From the NCBI RefSeq assembly GCF_002295105.1, contig NZ_NSGH01000013.1, positions 1 to 64,000 on the forward strand: a stretch of DNA of 64,000 nucleotides. The letters are read 5' to 3'. The translations under genes were made by a program, and so were the position numbers. The notes below the pieces were generated by a model. That model was not told the origin of the DNA. It saw only the letters and a list, made by a program, of their open reading frames with translations, and did no database searches. Of this stretch, positions 7,747 to 16,002 are shown in pieces (position 1 is the first letter of the stretch; every line of letters begins with the position of its first letter). The stretch is from Salimicrobium humidisoli (lineage in GTDB: Bacteria > Bacillota > Bacilli > Bacillales > Halobacillaceae).

Positions 7747-8559
7747 TTAACGTTTAAGGTTCCATTCTTCACTCATGTATTTGGTTTCTGCTAAAATTTC
7801 AACTTCCTTCCAGTCTTCTTTCGACAGGTTCAAAGATTCGAATGTTACATCCAATCCTTCGCGGAACCCCTGGAGAAAGGCCTCGTGTACGTGTTTTACA
7901 GTTACACGTTCATTTAGGGCTGCCTCAATACTGACAGCCTTGTTATGAAAACTTTTTTTAGCTCTCTGTTTCATTCTTTCACTAGGGTAAATGAACATAT
8001 CAAAGAGTTTTTCTTCATCCGTACGGATCGGTATAGACCCGTGCTGAAGAAGAATCCCTTTTTGTCGGACCTGTGCACTTCCGGCAGCTTTTTTCCCTTC
8101 TACGATCAGTTCATACCATGATGATTCTTCGAAGCATACTGCTGAAGGCTCGTTCATCCGTTTCTCCGGAATGGCATATTCCGCTTTTATACCAAGTATC
8201 GAGTAGCCTTTCATGAGCCCCTTCGATAAGACGAGGCAGGCTTCTTTGACCGTCTTTGGAATTCCGGGGTAACGTTCGTCTACGATGATGCTATATGTAA
8301 GTTCGTTATCATGGAGCACAGCCCGTCCGCCCGTGAGTCGCCTTACTATTTCGACTTTGTGCTTATTTATACCTTCTTCGCTCACTTTGTTCAGTGTTTT
8401 TTGGAAATGGCCTACAGAAAGACCGGCAGGACTCCAAGTGTAAAAGCGCAGTACAGGCGGGAATCTTTTCTCGCGATGCCATTCCATCAATTTCTCGTCC
8501 AGAGCCATGTTCATCGCAGGTGTCAAATCAGGAGTATAAAGAAACTTCCATGTTCCCAA
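7747..8559 (-). CDS. lipM: Octanoyl-[acyl-carrier-protein]:protein octanoyltransferase LipM
   Basis: 270 residues, biotin/lipoate ligase fold. In Bacillus LipM moves octanoate from ACP to GcvH, the first step of lipoate assembly. Visible: RRLTGGRAVLH (73-83), the cysteine in SAVCFEESSWYE (C142) expected to form the acyl-thioester, and the lysine of GKKAAGSAQ (K157). The cysteine context separates LipM from LplJ ligases and from the LipL amidotransferase. Start is TTG at 8559 with GGGAGG eight bases upstream. First gene of lipM-lipA, divergent from odhAB. Confidence 0.92.
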   Translation of the reverse strand: MGTWKFLYTPDLTPAMNMALDEKLMEWHREKRFPPVLRFYTWSPAGLSVGHFQKTLNKVSEEGINKHKVEIVRRLTGGRAVLHDNELTYSIIVDERYPGIPKTVKEACLVLSKGLMKGYSILGIKAEYAIPEKRMNEPSAVCFEESSWYELIVEGKKAAGSAQVRQKGILLQHGSIPIRTDEEKLFDMFIYPSERMKQRAKKSFHNKAVSIEAALNERVTVKHVHEAFLQGFREGLDVTFESLNLSKEDWKEVEILAETKYMSEEWNLKR

Positions 8560-8598
8560 CCTAATTACCTCCCTTCATTTAAGGTATTAAACGATTTG

Positions 8599-8627
8599 AG
8601 TGTAGCAGGGCATGGAATATTTGTCAA
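8599..8627 (-). promoter_or_regulatory. Sigma-A promoter of lipM-lipA
   Basis: On the minus strand: -35 TTGACA (8622-8627), 17-base spacer, -10 TACACT (8599-8604). The predicted start is about 35 bases upstream of the lipM TTG codon. Confidence 0.75.
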
Positions 8628-8913
8628 AAGAAGGGAAAAAATCAAAGAACGTATAAATTCATTTACTATGTAAACTGTTTTTTAAAATGTACAGACATAT
8701 ATTCAGAAATTCGGTTTGAAAATTGACACCGTAGTTTTTTGAAGTGTTTATTTCTATATAAAATCCTCATTCATTCAAAAGGAAAAAGAATGTTGTTAAA
8801 TAGTAGAGGATAATTACTCAATTCGTGTGCATATCCATCTTTTCTTGTTATAATGATAGATGGAATAAAAGAGTATGTATGAAAGTCAGAAAAAAAGAAA
8901 ATGTTTACAGCTA

Positions 8914-8942
8914 TTGAACGTTACCATGTACAGTTCTATAAT
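8914..8942 (+). promoter_or_regulatory. Sigma-A promoter of odhAB
   Basis: -35 TTGAAC (8914-8919), 17-base spacer, -10 TATAAT (8937-8942); predicted start near 8949. A second possible promoter is the extended -10 at 8846-8854. Confidence 0.75.
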
Positions 8943-8953
8943 AGAGTTTGAAT

Positions 8954-8968
8954 TTGCAAACGTTTACG
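8954..8968. promoter_or_regulatory. cre-like CcpA site at the odhAB transcription start
   Basis: TTGCAAACGTTTACG matches the cre consensus WTGNAANCGNWNNCW at 14 of 15 positions. It begins about five bases after the predicted start site, a position where CcpA binding would block transcription. odhAB is known to be glucose-repressed in B. subtilis. Confidence 0.6.
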
Positions 8969-9007
8969 TTTCATACATCATCGAAGACTAATTTGGGGGT
9001 AATTTTC

Positions 9008-11872
9008 GTGTCGAATACAGAATCCAAAGTATCTTTTTGGTCGAACTTCCATGGTCCCAACATGGGATACATAGAAGAGCAATATGAACGTTATCAGGAA
9101 GATGAAAATGCAGTCGACGCTTCTCTGAAGGAACTTTTTGAAAAGCACGGGGCTCCGGTAGAATCAGAGCGCCCTGCTGCCGAATCTGCCGGCGGCAGCG
9201 CCCCTTCTGCCCAGGACATAAGTAAAATTGCTGCTGCCTTAAAACTGGTGGAAGCAACCCGTCGTGATGGTCATCTTGCTGCCGATATTTATGCGGTAGG
9301 TGGGTTTGACCGCCCTGACACCGAATTACTCGAACCGGAAACGTACGGCACTTCCAAGGAAGAGCTCGAACAACTCCCGGCCGAGTGGGTTTGGCCTGAG
9401 GCTAACGTTAAGCTCAATAATGCGTGGCAGGCGATTGAGACGCTGAAAGAAAGGTACGCAGGCACGCTTTCTTTCGAATATGAACACGTGCATAACGAAA
9501 GGGAAAGATCCTGGTTAAGGGAAAGAATCGAATCCGGTTCCTACACTGTCAACCTGTCCACGGAAGAACGGAAGCAACTTTTGTATCGGCTGATAGAAGT
9601 CGAGAATTTCGAACAGTTTCTCGGGAAGACATTCGTGGCTCAGAAGAGATTTTCCATCGAAGGCATGGATGCCATGGTACCTATGCTGGATAAAATCGTC
9701 CAGTCAGCGGCAGTCGACCATATTCAGCACGTTATGCTTGGAATGGCGCACCGCGGCCGTCTGAACGTACTGGCTCACGTACTTGGAAAGCCTTATGAAA
9801 AAATCTTTTCGGAATTTAATCACTCCCCGGAAAAGGAACTCATGCCTTCGGAAGGATCACAGGGAATCAACTACGGATGGACCGGAGATGTGAAATATCA
9901 TTTCGGTGCCAAACGGGAAGTGAAAAACGGGGATGACAGTCACGCCACGCGCGTAACGTTAAGCCATAACCCTTCTCACCTTGAGTTTGTAAATCCGGTA
10001 GTGCAGGGCTTCACAAGAGCCGCTCAGGATTACCGGGAAGAGCGCGGTAATTCAGTAATTGATGAAGATGCTGCTCTCGGCGTGCTCATTCACGGAGATG
10101 CCGCTTTTATAGGGGAAGGTGTCGTAGCTGAAACCTTAAACTTGAGTGACCTTGAAGGGTACCGTTCTGGAGGGACGGTGCATATTATTGCGAATAACCT
10201 TGTCGGCTTCACTACGAACCGGAAAGACGGAAGGTCCACCCGCTATGCCAGTGACCTGGCCAAAGGGTTTGAAATTCCTATCATGCACGTGAATGCTGAC
10301 GATCCGGAAGCGTGCCTCTCGGCGATTGCTCTTGCATACGAATATCGCCAGACTTTTCATAAGGACGTATTAATCGATCTTGTCGGTTACCGGCGTTATG
10401 GTCATAACGAAATAGACGAGCCACGTGCTACCCAGCCCCGTCTTTACAGTGAAATAGATGAACATCCTACCATCGCCAATGTGTACGGGGAGAATCTATT
10501 GAATCAGGGGGTTATCCAGGACGGAGAGCTTGATGAGTATAAAGAAAAAGCGACTTCGAACCTGAGAGACATTTATAACAGTATGAAAGAAGAACAGACA
10601 GAGGAACCGGACGTCCAGGGTCGCCCGCAGGGAGTGGAACGGTCACTCGAGGAGTTTGAAACTGTGGTGGACCTTGATCGTCTGAAAACGCTCAACAAAC
10701 AGATGCTTGAGCGTCCTGAAGGCTTCAACGGGTTCAAGAAGCTCGAAAAAATCCTGAACAAACGTGAGAATATGTTGGAAGAAGGGAATAAAGTTGACTG
10801 GGCTACAGCGGAAGCACTGGCGTTCGCTTCTATCCTTGAAGAAGGTCAGCCGATCCGGGTCACCGGTCAGGACACGGAACGTGGGACATTTGCTCACCGG
10901 CACATGGTTCTTCATGATGTGGAAACCGGAGAAACTTATTGCCCGCTGCACGGTATTGAACAGGCGAAAGCTTCGTTTGATATATTCAACAGTCCACTGT
11001 CGGAAGCCGGAGTGCTCGGTTTTGAATACGGGTACAGCGTACACTCCCAGGAAACCCTTGTCGTATGGGAAGCGCAGTTCGGTGACTTCGCGAACGCGGC
11101 TCAGGTTGTTTTCGATCAGTTCGTTTCTTCTGGACGCGCGAAGTGGAACGAACAGTCGAATATGGTATTTCTGCTTCCGCACGGTTATGAAGGACAGGGG
11201 CCTGAACACTCCAGTGCCCGTCTGGAACGTTTCCTGCAGATGTCAGCTGAAAACAACTGGACAGTGGCAAACGTGACGTCAGCCGCCCAATACTTCCATC
11301 TTCTCAGAAGGCAGTCAGCCATCAGCTGTAAAGAGGAAGAAAGGCCACTTGTGCTGATGACGCCGAAGAGTCTGTTGCGTAATCAGCGTGTAGCTTCAGA
11401 AGCGAAAGAATTTACGGACAGCGGCTTCCATCCTCTTGTTCGTCAGCCCGGCCTGACGAAAACGAAGAAAAAAGACAAATCTAAAGTGAAAACACTGCTT
11501 CTCGGCAGCGGTAAAATCATGGTGGATATCGAAGATCGTACTGAACAGGAAGAAAGTTCTTTTGAAACAATTGATGCGGTCCGCGTTGAACAGATTTATC
11601 CGTTCCCGGATCAGAAACTGAAAGAGATTATGAAGGAATATCCTAACTTGAAAGAACTCGTATGGGTACAGGAAGAACCGCAAAATATGGGAAGCTGGTA
11701 TTTTGTCGAAGGCATTCTTTACAACCTGCTCGAGGAAGGTCAGATATACCGTTACGTGGGACGCCCTCATCGTGCATCGCCTTCTGTCGGGGAACCTAAC
11801 ATTCATAAAACCGAACAGAACCGCATAATCAAGGAAGCTCTTCAAATCTCTAAAGGAGGCAACTCACAATGA
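9008..11872 (+). CDS. odhA: 2-oxoglutarate dehydrogenase E1 component
   Basis: 954 residues, the usual size (B. subtilis 944). Thiamine-diphosphate decarboxylase of the 2-oxoglutarate dehydrogenase complex, converting 2-oxoglutarate and passing succinyl to lipoyl-OdhB. Visible: N-terminal FHGPNMGYIEEQYERY, HRGRLNVL from residue 248, the ThDP-domain HGDAAFIGEG from residue 362, and YGHNEIDEP. The start is the GTG at 9008, since the conserved N-terminal FHGPNMGYIEE lies after it; its Shine-Dalgarno is a mediocre GGGGGT. Overlaps odhB by four bases (ATGA). Likely catabolite-repressed through the cre-like site in its leader. Confidence 0.96.
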   Translation: MSNTESKVSFWSNFHGPNMGYIEEQYERYQEDENAVDASLKELFEKHGAPVESERPAAESAGGSAPSAQDISKIAAALKLVEATRRDGHLAADIYAVGGFDRPDTELLEPETYGTSKEELEQLPAEWVWPEANVKLNNAWQAIETLKERYAGTLSFEYEHVHNERERSWLRERIESGSYTVNLSTEERKQLLYRLIEVENFEQFLGKTFVAQKRFSIEGMDAMVPMLDKIVQSAAVDHIQHVMLGMAHRGRLNVLAHVLGKPYEKIFSEFNHSPEKELMPSEGSQGINYGWTGDVKYHFGAKREVKNGDDSHATRVTLSHNPSHLEFVNPVVQGFTRAAQDYREERGNSVIDEDAALGVLIHGDAAFIGEGVVAETLNLSDLEGYRSGGTVHIIANNLVGFTTNRKDGRSTRYASDLAKGFEIPIMHVNADDPEACLSAIALAYEYRQTFHKDVLIDLVGYRRYGHNEIDEPRATQPRLYSEIDEHPTIANVYGENLLNQGVIQDGELDEYKEKATSNLRDIYNSMKEEQTEEPDVQGRPQGVERSLEEFETVVDLDRLKTLNKQMLERPEGFNGFKKLEKILNKRENMLEEGNKVDWATAEALAFASILEEGQPIRVTGQDTERGTFAHRHMVLHDVETGETYCPLHGIEQAKASFDIFNSPLSEAGVLGFEYGYSVHSQETLVVWEAQFGDFANAAQVVFDQFVSSGRAKWNEQSNMVFLLPHGYEGQGPEHSSARLERFLQMSAENNWTVANVTSAAQYFHLLRRQSAISCKEEERPLVLMTPKSLLRNQRVASEAKEFTDSGFHPLVRQPGLTKTKKKDKSKVKTLLLGSGKIMVDIEDRTEQEESSFETIDAVRVEQIYPFPDQKLKEIMKEYPNLKELVWVQEEPQNMGSWYFVEGILYNLLEEGQIYRYVGRPHRASPSVGEPNIHKTEQNRIIKEALQISKGGNSQ

Positions 11873-13173
11873 AGGAAATAAAAGTACCAGAACTGGCAGA
11901 ATCAATTACGGAGGGGACTATAGCCGAATGGCTCGTGAATAAAGGAGACCAGGTGGAAAAAGGCGACCCTGTTCTCGAGCTTGAAACCGACAAAGTCAAC
12001 GTCGAGGTGAACGCGGATACCGGCGGTGTCATTACCGAACTCCTGAAAGAAGCAGGGGAAGACGTAGAAGTCGGGGACGTAATTGCGAAAGTTGACGAAA
12101 CCGGGGAAGCCTCCGGAAACGAAGATGATTCTTCCGGAGAAGATGCTTCCGAAGAGAAACCGGACGAAGGCGAACAGGAAGCGAAAGAGGAGAAAACAGA
12201 AGATAAGAAAGAAGAAAAAGAAGATAAGAAAGAAAAATCTTCCGATGATGATTCGAAGAAAGAAGATGTCATCGCTACTCCGGCTGCCCGCAAACGGGCC
12301 AGAGAACTCGGTATCGATTTAAGCGAAATCTCTGCACGTGACCCTTACGGCCGCGTACGTCCGGAAGACGTGGACGAACATGCAAATGGCGGTTCGAAAG
12401 AGGAGAAGAAACAGACTTCCGGCGCTTCGTCTTCCGATAAAAAAGAAGAAGAATCGAAAGAAGAGTTCAGTAAGCCGGTAGAGCGCGAGAAAATGTCCCG
12501 CCGCCGTCAGACTATCGCAAAACGTCTGGTGGAAGTCCAGCAGGAATCTGCGATGCTCACCACTTTCAACGAAGTGGATATGACCAATATCATGAACTTG
12601 CGTAAAGAACGGAAAGAGGCGTTCCAGGATAAACACGGAGTAAAACTTGGATTTATGTCCTTCTTTACGAAAGCTGCAGTCGGTGCCCTCAAAGAATTCC
12701 CGCTGCTTAATGCGGAAATCCAGGGCAAAGAAGTAGTGAAAAAGAAATTCTATGATATCGGAATGGCTGTTTCCACAGATGAAGGTCTGGTCGTACCTGT
12801 CGTACGTGATGCGGATCGCATCGGTTTCGCAGGCATCGAAAGCGAAATCATCCGTTTGGCTGAGATGGCCCGTAATAAAGAACTTGGTCTTGATGATCTT
12901 CAGGGCGGGTCTTTCACGATCACAAACGGCGGTATCTTCGGTTCCATGCTTTCCACGCCTATTCTGAACTCCCCTCAGGTAGGGATTCTCGGGCTTCACA
13001 ATATTGAAAAGCGTCCGAAAGTAATGCCGGACGATTCCATTGAAGCCAGACCAATGATGTATATTGCACTTTCCTACGACCATCGTATCGTTGATGGTAA
13101 AGAAGCGGTGCAATTCCTTCGTCGAATTAAAGAAATGATTGAAGACCCATACGATCTTCTGCTCGAAGGTTAA
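11869..13173 (+). CDS. odhB: 2-oxoglutarate dehydrogenase E2, dihydrolipoamide succinyltransferase
   Basis: 434 residues. Core of the 2-oxoglutarate dehydrogenase complex. Domains in order: lipoyl domain 1-75 with lipoylated Lys42 in ETDKVNV; a long Glu/Lys/Asp-rich linker about 78-130; E3/E1-binding domain about 134-170 (TPAARKRARELGID); a second charged linker; catalytic acyltransferase domain with H405 and D409 in SYDHRIVDGKEA. AAAGGAGG precedes the ATG, which overlaps the odhA stop. The E3 subunit is not in the window. The linker is charged rather than the Ala/Pro type of many E2 proteins. Confidence 0.96.
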   Translation: MKEIKVPELAESITEGTIAEWLVNKGDQVEKGDPVLELETDKVNVEVNADTGGVITELLKEAGEDVEVGDVIAKVDETGEASGNEDDSSGEDASEEKPDEGEQEAKEEKTEDKKEEKEDKKEKSSDDDSKKEDVIATPAARKRARELGIDLSEISARDPYGRVRPEDVDEHANGGSKEEKKQTSGASSSDKKEEESKEEFSKPVEREKMSRRRQTIAKRLVEVQQESAMLTTFNEVDMTNIMNLRKERKEAFQDKHGVKLGFMSFFTKAAVGALKEFPLLNAEIQGKEVVKKKFYDIGMAVSTDEGLVVPVVRDADRIGFAGIESEIIRLAEMARNKELGLDDLQGGSFTITNGGIFGSMLSTPILNSPQVGILGLHNIEKRPKVMPDDSIEARPMMYIALSYDHRIVDGKEAVQFLRRIKEMIEDPYDLLLEG

Positions 13174-13188
13174 TAAAAAGAGAACTAC

Positions 13189-13222
13189 AAAAAGGCGGCC
13201 GGTTTCAAAAGGCCGCCTTTTT
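13189..13222 (+). terminator. Terminator of odhAB
   Basis: Twelve-base-pair stem AAAAAGGCGGCC/GGCCGCCTTTTT with a 10-base loop. Confidence 0.92.
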
Positions 13223-13326
13223 GTATCTGAGAAACTTCCGTAAAGGAAGAAAAGTGAGCGTCCTGCGAACGATACCAAAGAAAAATTGGTATAATTAAAA
13301 ATACAAAATCTCTGGAGGCTCCATAA

Positions 13327-14805
13327 ATGATACAGGAAATTTTAGAATCCAATCAGTTTCTTCTATTGGTAGCACTGCTTCTGATTGTCAGTGTGATAGT
13401 TACGAAATTCTCAAGTCGCCTCGGCGTGCCTTCACTGGTTTTATTTATAGCTGTAGGAATGATCGTTGGAAGCGATGGTCTCCAACTCGTGTATTTCAAT
13501 AATGCTGAAGTTGCCCAGTTAATCGGGGTAATGGCTCTTGTAATTATTTTGTTTGAGGGTGGTATGCAGACGGAGTGGCGGGAAATCAAACCGGTAGCTG
13601 CGCCGTCTGTCATGCTTGCTACAATCGGGGTGCTGATGACCACTGCCATTGTAGCCGTAACGGCGAAATACATTATCGATTTACCGTGGCTCGAAGCATT
13701 TCTGTTAGGGTCCATCGTAGGTTCCACAGATGCTGCAGCCGTATTCGCCGTGCTGAAAGGAAAAAATATTAAGGATAAAGTTTCCTCCACGCTTGAAGCG
13801 GAATCAGGGACTAACGATCCGATGGCCGTTTTCCTGACGGTCACGTTCATACAGCTGCTTTCTCTCGAGGAGTCCAATATATGGATAGCTGTCGGTTCTT
13901 TCTTCTGGCAGATGGGTGCCGGTCTTCTCGCAGGAATCATTATCGGGTACGTGGCGAGCATATCCCTGAATAAAATCAACCTTGATTCAAGTGGACTGTA
14001 TCCGCTGTTTGCTCTGGGTTTTGCCTTTCTTGCCTACAGTACAAGCTCACTCATTGAATCAAGTGGATTGCTGGCGGTCTATGTAAGTGCTGTTGTAATC
14101 GGCCACGGGGAGCTCGCCTATCGATACTCCATTCTCCGTTTCCATGAAGGGTTCGGCTGGATGGCGCAGATTTTGATGTTCGTCCTGCTTGGGCTGTTTG
14201 TTTCCCCTTCCGAGGTGTTTACGGGCAGCGTTATGTGGAGCGGAGTGCTTACAGCATTCGTACTGATATTCATCGCCCGCCCTGCCGCTGTGTTTTCGAT
14301 GCTCGGTTTCTTCAAATTCTCGACCAAAGAAATGCTGTTCCTGTCCTGGGCGGGACTAAGAGGAGCTGTACCAATTGTTCTGGCAATATTCCCTATGCTC
14401 GCAGGCATCGGTCACAGCCAGACTATTTTTAACATCGTTTTCTTCATTGTTCTGATTTCAGCTCTGCTGCAGGGTTCGACTATTATGCAGGTGGCAGAGA
14501 AATTCAAATTGGTTTCAGAGAGGAGAATCAATCCTATCCATTCTCTCGAGGTGATATCTATGGGGAAAGCGAACGTGGAGATGCTGGAGTTTGAAGTAAC
14601 GGACCAGAACCAGATCGCCGGGGAGACGCTTGAAGATTTATCTTTGCCTGACAGGGCTTTGATTAACGCTATTATAAGAGATGGGGATATGATCACCCCT
14701 TACGGTCAGACAACCATTAAACCGGGAGACACGCTGTACATTCTCGTAGCCCGGAAAGTGAAGAAACAGCTGAAGACACGTCTGCAGGCTTTAAAAGAAA
14801 ATTGA
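13327..14805 (+). CDS. Potassium/proton antiporter, CPA1 family (NhaP2/CvrA type)
   Basis: 492 residues with about 12-13 membrane spans through residue 400, then a soluble TrkA-C (RCK_C) domain at about 405-490 (EMLEFEVTDQNQIAGETL, DTLYILVARK). The ion-path motifs GSTDAAAVFAV (from about 131) and ESGTNDPMAVF (159-169) are typical of CPA1 antiporters, including the conserved ND pair. Exchange of K+ (or Na+) for protons supports pH and salt homeostasis. Start ATG 13327 follows TGGAGG. Single gene. Na+ as an alternative substrate cannot be excluded. Confidence 0.88.
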   Translation: MIQEILESNQFLLLVALLLIVSVIVTKFSSRLGVPSLVLFIAVGMIVGSDGLQLVYFNNAEVAQLIGVMALVIILFEGGMQTEWREIKPVAAPSVMLATIGVLMTTAIVAVTAKYIIDLPWLEAFLLGSIVGSTDAAAVFAVLKGKNIKDKVSSTLEAESGTNDPMAVFLTVTFIQLLSLEESNIWIAVGSFFWQMGAGLLAGIIIGYVASISLNKINLDSSGLYPLFALGFAFLAYSTSSLIESSGLLAVYVSAVVIGHGELAYRYSILRFHEGFGWMAQILMFVLLGLFVSPSEVFTGSVMWSGVLTAFVLIFIARPAAVFSMLGFFKFSTKEMLFLSWAGLRGAVPIVLAIFPMLAGIGHSQTIFNIVFFIVLISALLQGSTIMQVAEKFKLVSERRINPIHSLEVISMGKANVEMLEFEVTDQNQIAGETLEDLSLPDRALINAIIRDGDMITPYGQTTIKPGDTLYILVARKVKKQLKTRLQALKEN

Positions 14806-14815
14806 ACATAAGTAA

Positions 14816-14843
14816 GAGCCAGGTGTAGAAGGGTACCTGGCTC
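14816..14843 (+). terminator. Hairpin after the K+/H+ antiporter gene
   Basis: Nine-base stem GAGCCAGGT/ACCTGGCTC, but no T tract follows. It may be a weak or Rho-dependent terminator or an RNA 3' end stabiliser. Confidence 0.5.
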
Positions 14844-14965
14844 GATTGCAGTGGTTATGATATTTGGGGTGAAGCGTTATGATATGATTACGTATTTTAT
14901 TATAAAGCAGGTCTTAAGCTTTGTAAACCCTTTCTCAGGAAATATAACCTTTTTCGTTAATGAGA

Positions 14966-14994
14966 TTGTGAACGTGCACAGATTTCGTTAAAAT
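14966..14994 (+). promoter_or_regulatory. Sigma-A promoter of proC
   Basis: -35 TTGTGA (14966-14971), 17-base spacer, -10 TAAAAT (14989-14994), about 27 bases before the start codon. Confidence 0.6.
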
Positions 14995-15020
14995 GAAAAC
15001 CATTAAAGGAGGCGATTGAT

Positions 15021-15830
15021 TTGGTAAAGAACATTGGTTTTATAGGATGTGGCAGCATGGGTCAGGCAATGATCCAGGGGATGATCCGTTCCGGAAGTGT
15101 CTCTATCGATCAGATTTCTGCGACTGCAATAACCGAGGAGACTATCGATTTCGTAAGCGGGGAAATCGGTATCCGGATCTCTGATGACAACAAACGTCTG
15201 GCCGCGGACAGTGATATCCTGTTCCTGGCTGTGAAACCTTATGTTTATCAGGGGGTAATCGAACAGATCAAATCGGAACTTTCTGAAGATACTATTATAG
15301 TTACAATCGCCCCCGGCATAAACCTGGAAACGATGAGGAAGTATCTTGGCAAAAACGTCAAGGTGATCCGCTCCATGCCTAACACACCTTCTTTAGTAGG
15401 GGAAGGGATGAGTGTGTTGTGCCCGAATGAACTGGTGACAGAGACGGAACTGAATGCTGTTCTCGATCTTTATGAGAGTTTCGGGAAGGCGGAGGTCATT
15501 AAAGAAAATCTCATGGATGCTGTACCTGCCGTAAGCGGGTCTTCTCCTGCATTTGTCTATATGTTCATTGAAGCTATGGCCGATACTGCGGTACAACAGG
15601 GTTTTCCAAGAGATAAGGCGTATAAAATGGCTGCTCAGTCCGTGAGCGGCGCGGCAAAAATGATCCTTGAAACAGGAGAGCACCCGGGCAAGCTGAAAGA
15701 CGATGTGTGTACGCCCGGGGGAGTCACCATCGAAGGCGTCACCGCTCTTGAGAAACACGGCCTTCGCAAGGCTGTAATCGAAGCGATGAATGCTACGACA
15801 GAACGTTCGGGATACTTATCGAAACAGTAA
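15021..15830 (+). CDS. proC: Pyrroline-5-carboxylate reductase
   Basis: 269 residues. Reduces pyrroline-5-carboxylate to proline with NAD(P)H. The N-terminal Rossmann motif GFIGCGSMGQAM (5-16) and the C-terminal substrate signature SGSSPAFVYMFIEAMAD with TPGGVTIEG are present. TTG start with AAAGGAGG eight bases upstream. It stands alone, without proA or proB; in Bacillus such orphan P5C reductases feed anabolic or osmostress proline pools, and which one this is cannot be read from the sequence. Confidence 0.95.
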   Translation: MVKNIGFIGCGSMGQAMIQGMIRSGSVSIDQISATAITEETIDFVSGEIGIRISDDNKRLAADSDILFLAVKPYVYQGVIEQIKSELSEDTIIVTIAPGINLETMRKYLGKNVKVIRSMPNTPSLVGEGMSVLCPNELVTETELNAVLDLYESFGKAEVIKENLMDAVPAVSGSSPAFVYMFIEAMADTAVQQGFPRDKAYKMAAQSVSGAAKMILETGEHPGKLKDDVCTPGGVTIEGVTALEKHGLRKAVIEAMNATTERSGYLSKQ

Positions 15831-15880
15831 ATCCTGTTTACGCCCCCGGCAGAAAACAGATTCCTCTGCTTTAAATAAAC

Positions 15881-15912
15881 ATTATAATTACTGTCTGAAT
15901 TATAGTTACTGT
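15881..15912 (+). repeat. Tandem 14-base direct repeat upstream of the iron binding protein
   Basis: ATTATAATTACTGT (15881-15894) and ATTATAGTTACTGT (15899-15912), one mismatch, period 18. The pair is flanked by AATAAAC (15874-15880) and its complement GTTTATT (15911-15917). Function unknown; it lies 55 bases upstream of the Fur box. Confidence 0.6.
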
Positions 15913-15966
15913 TTATTAAAGTGAAAAATATCTTTACAACAGGGGGTGGAGCACATAAGATAATAG

Positions 15967-15981
15967 TGATAATGATTTTCA
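15967..15981. promoter_or_regulatory. Fur box
   Basis: TGATAATGATTTTCA matches the 7-1-7 Fur consensus TGATAATNATTATCA at 14 of 15 positions, 21 bases upstream of the start codon of the iron-siderophore binding protein. Predicts repression under iron-replete conditions. Confidence 0.75.
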
Positions 15982-16002
15982 ATTAAGGTCAGGAGTGAAG
16001 TA

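Larger units (their letters stand above)
8560..9007. other. Divergent intergenic region lipM / odhA (448 bases)
   Basis: No gene seen. It holds the lipM promoter on the minus strand, an extended -10 TGTTATAAT at 8846-8854 on the plus strand, the main odhA promoter at 8914-8942, and a cre-like site at 8954-8968. The stretch 8630-8840 is A+T-rich and otherwise featureless to me. Confidence 0.7.

Noticed and set aside
12319-13278. 319-codon open frame antisense to odhB.
   Set aside because: Shadow of the E2 coding sequence; no Shine-Dalgarno, no homology, Phe/Arg/His-rich composition typical of reverse frames.
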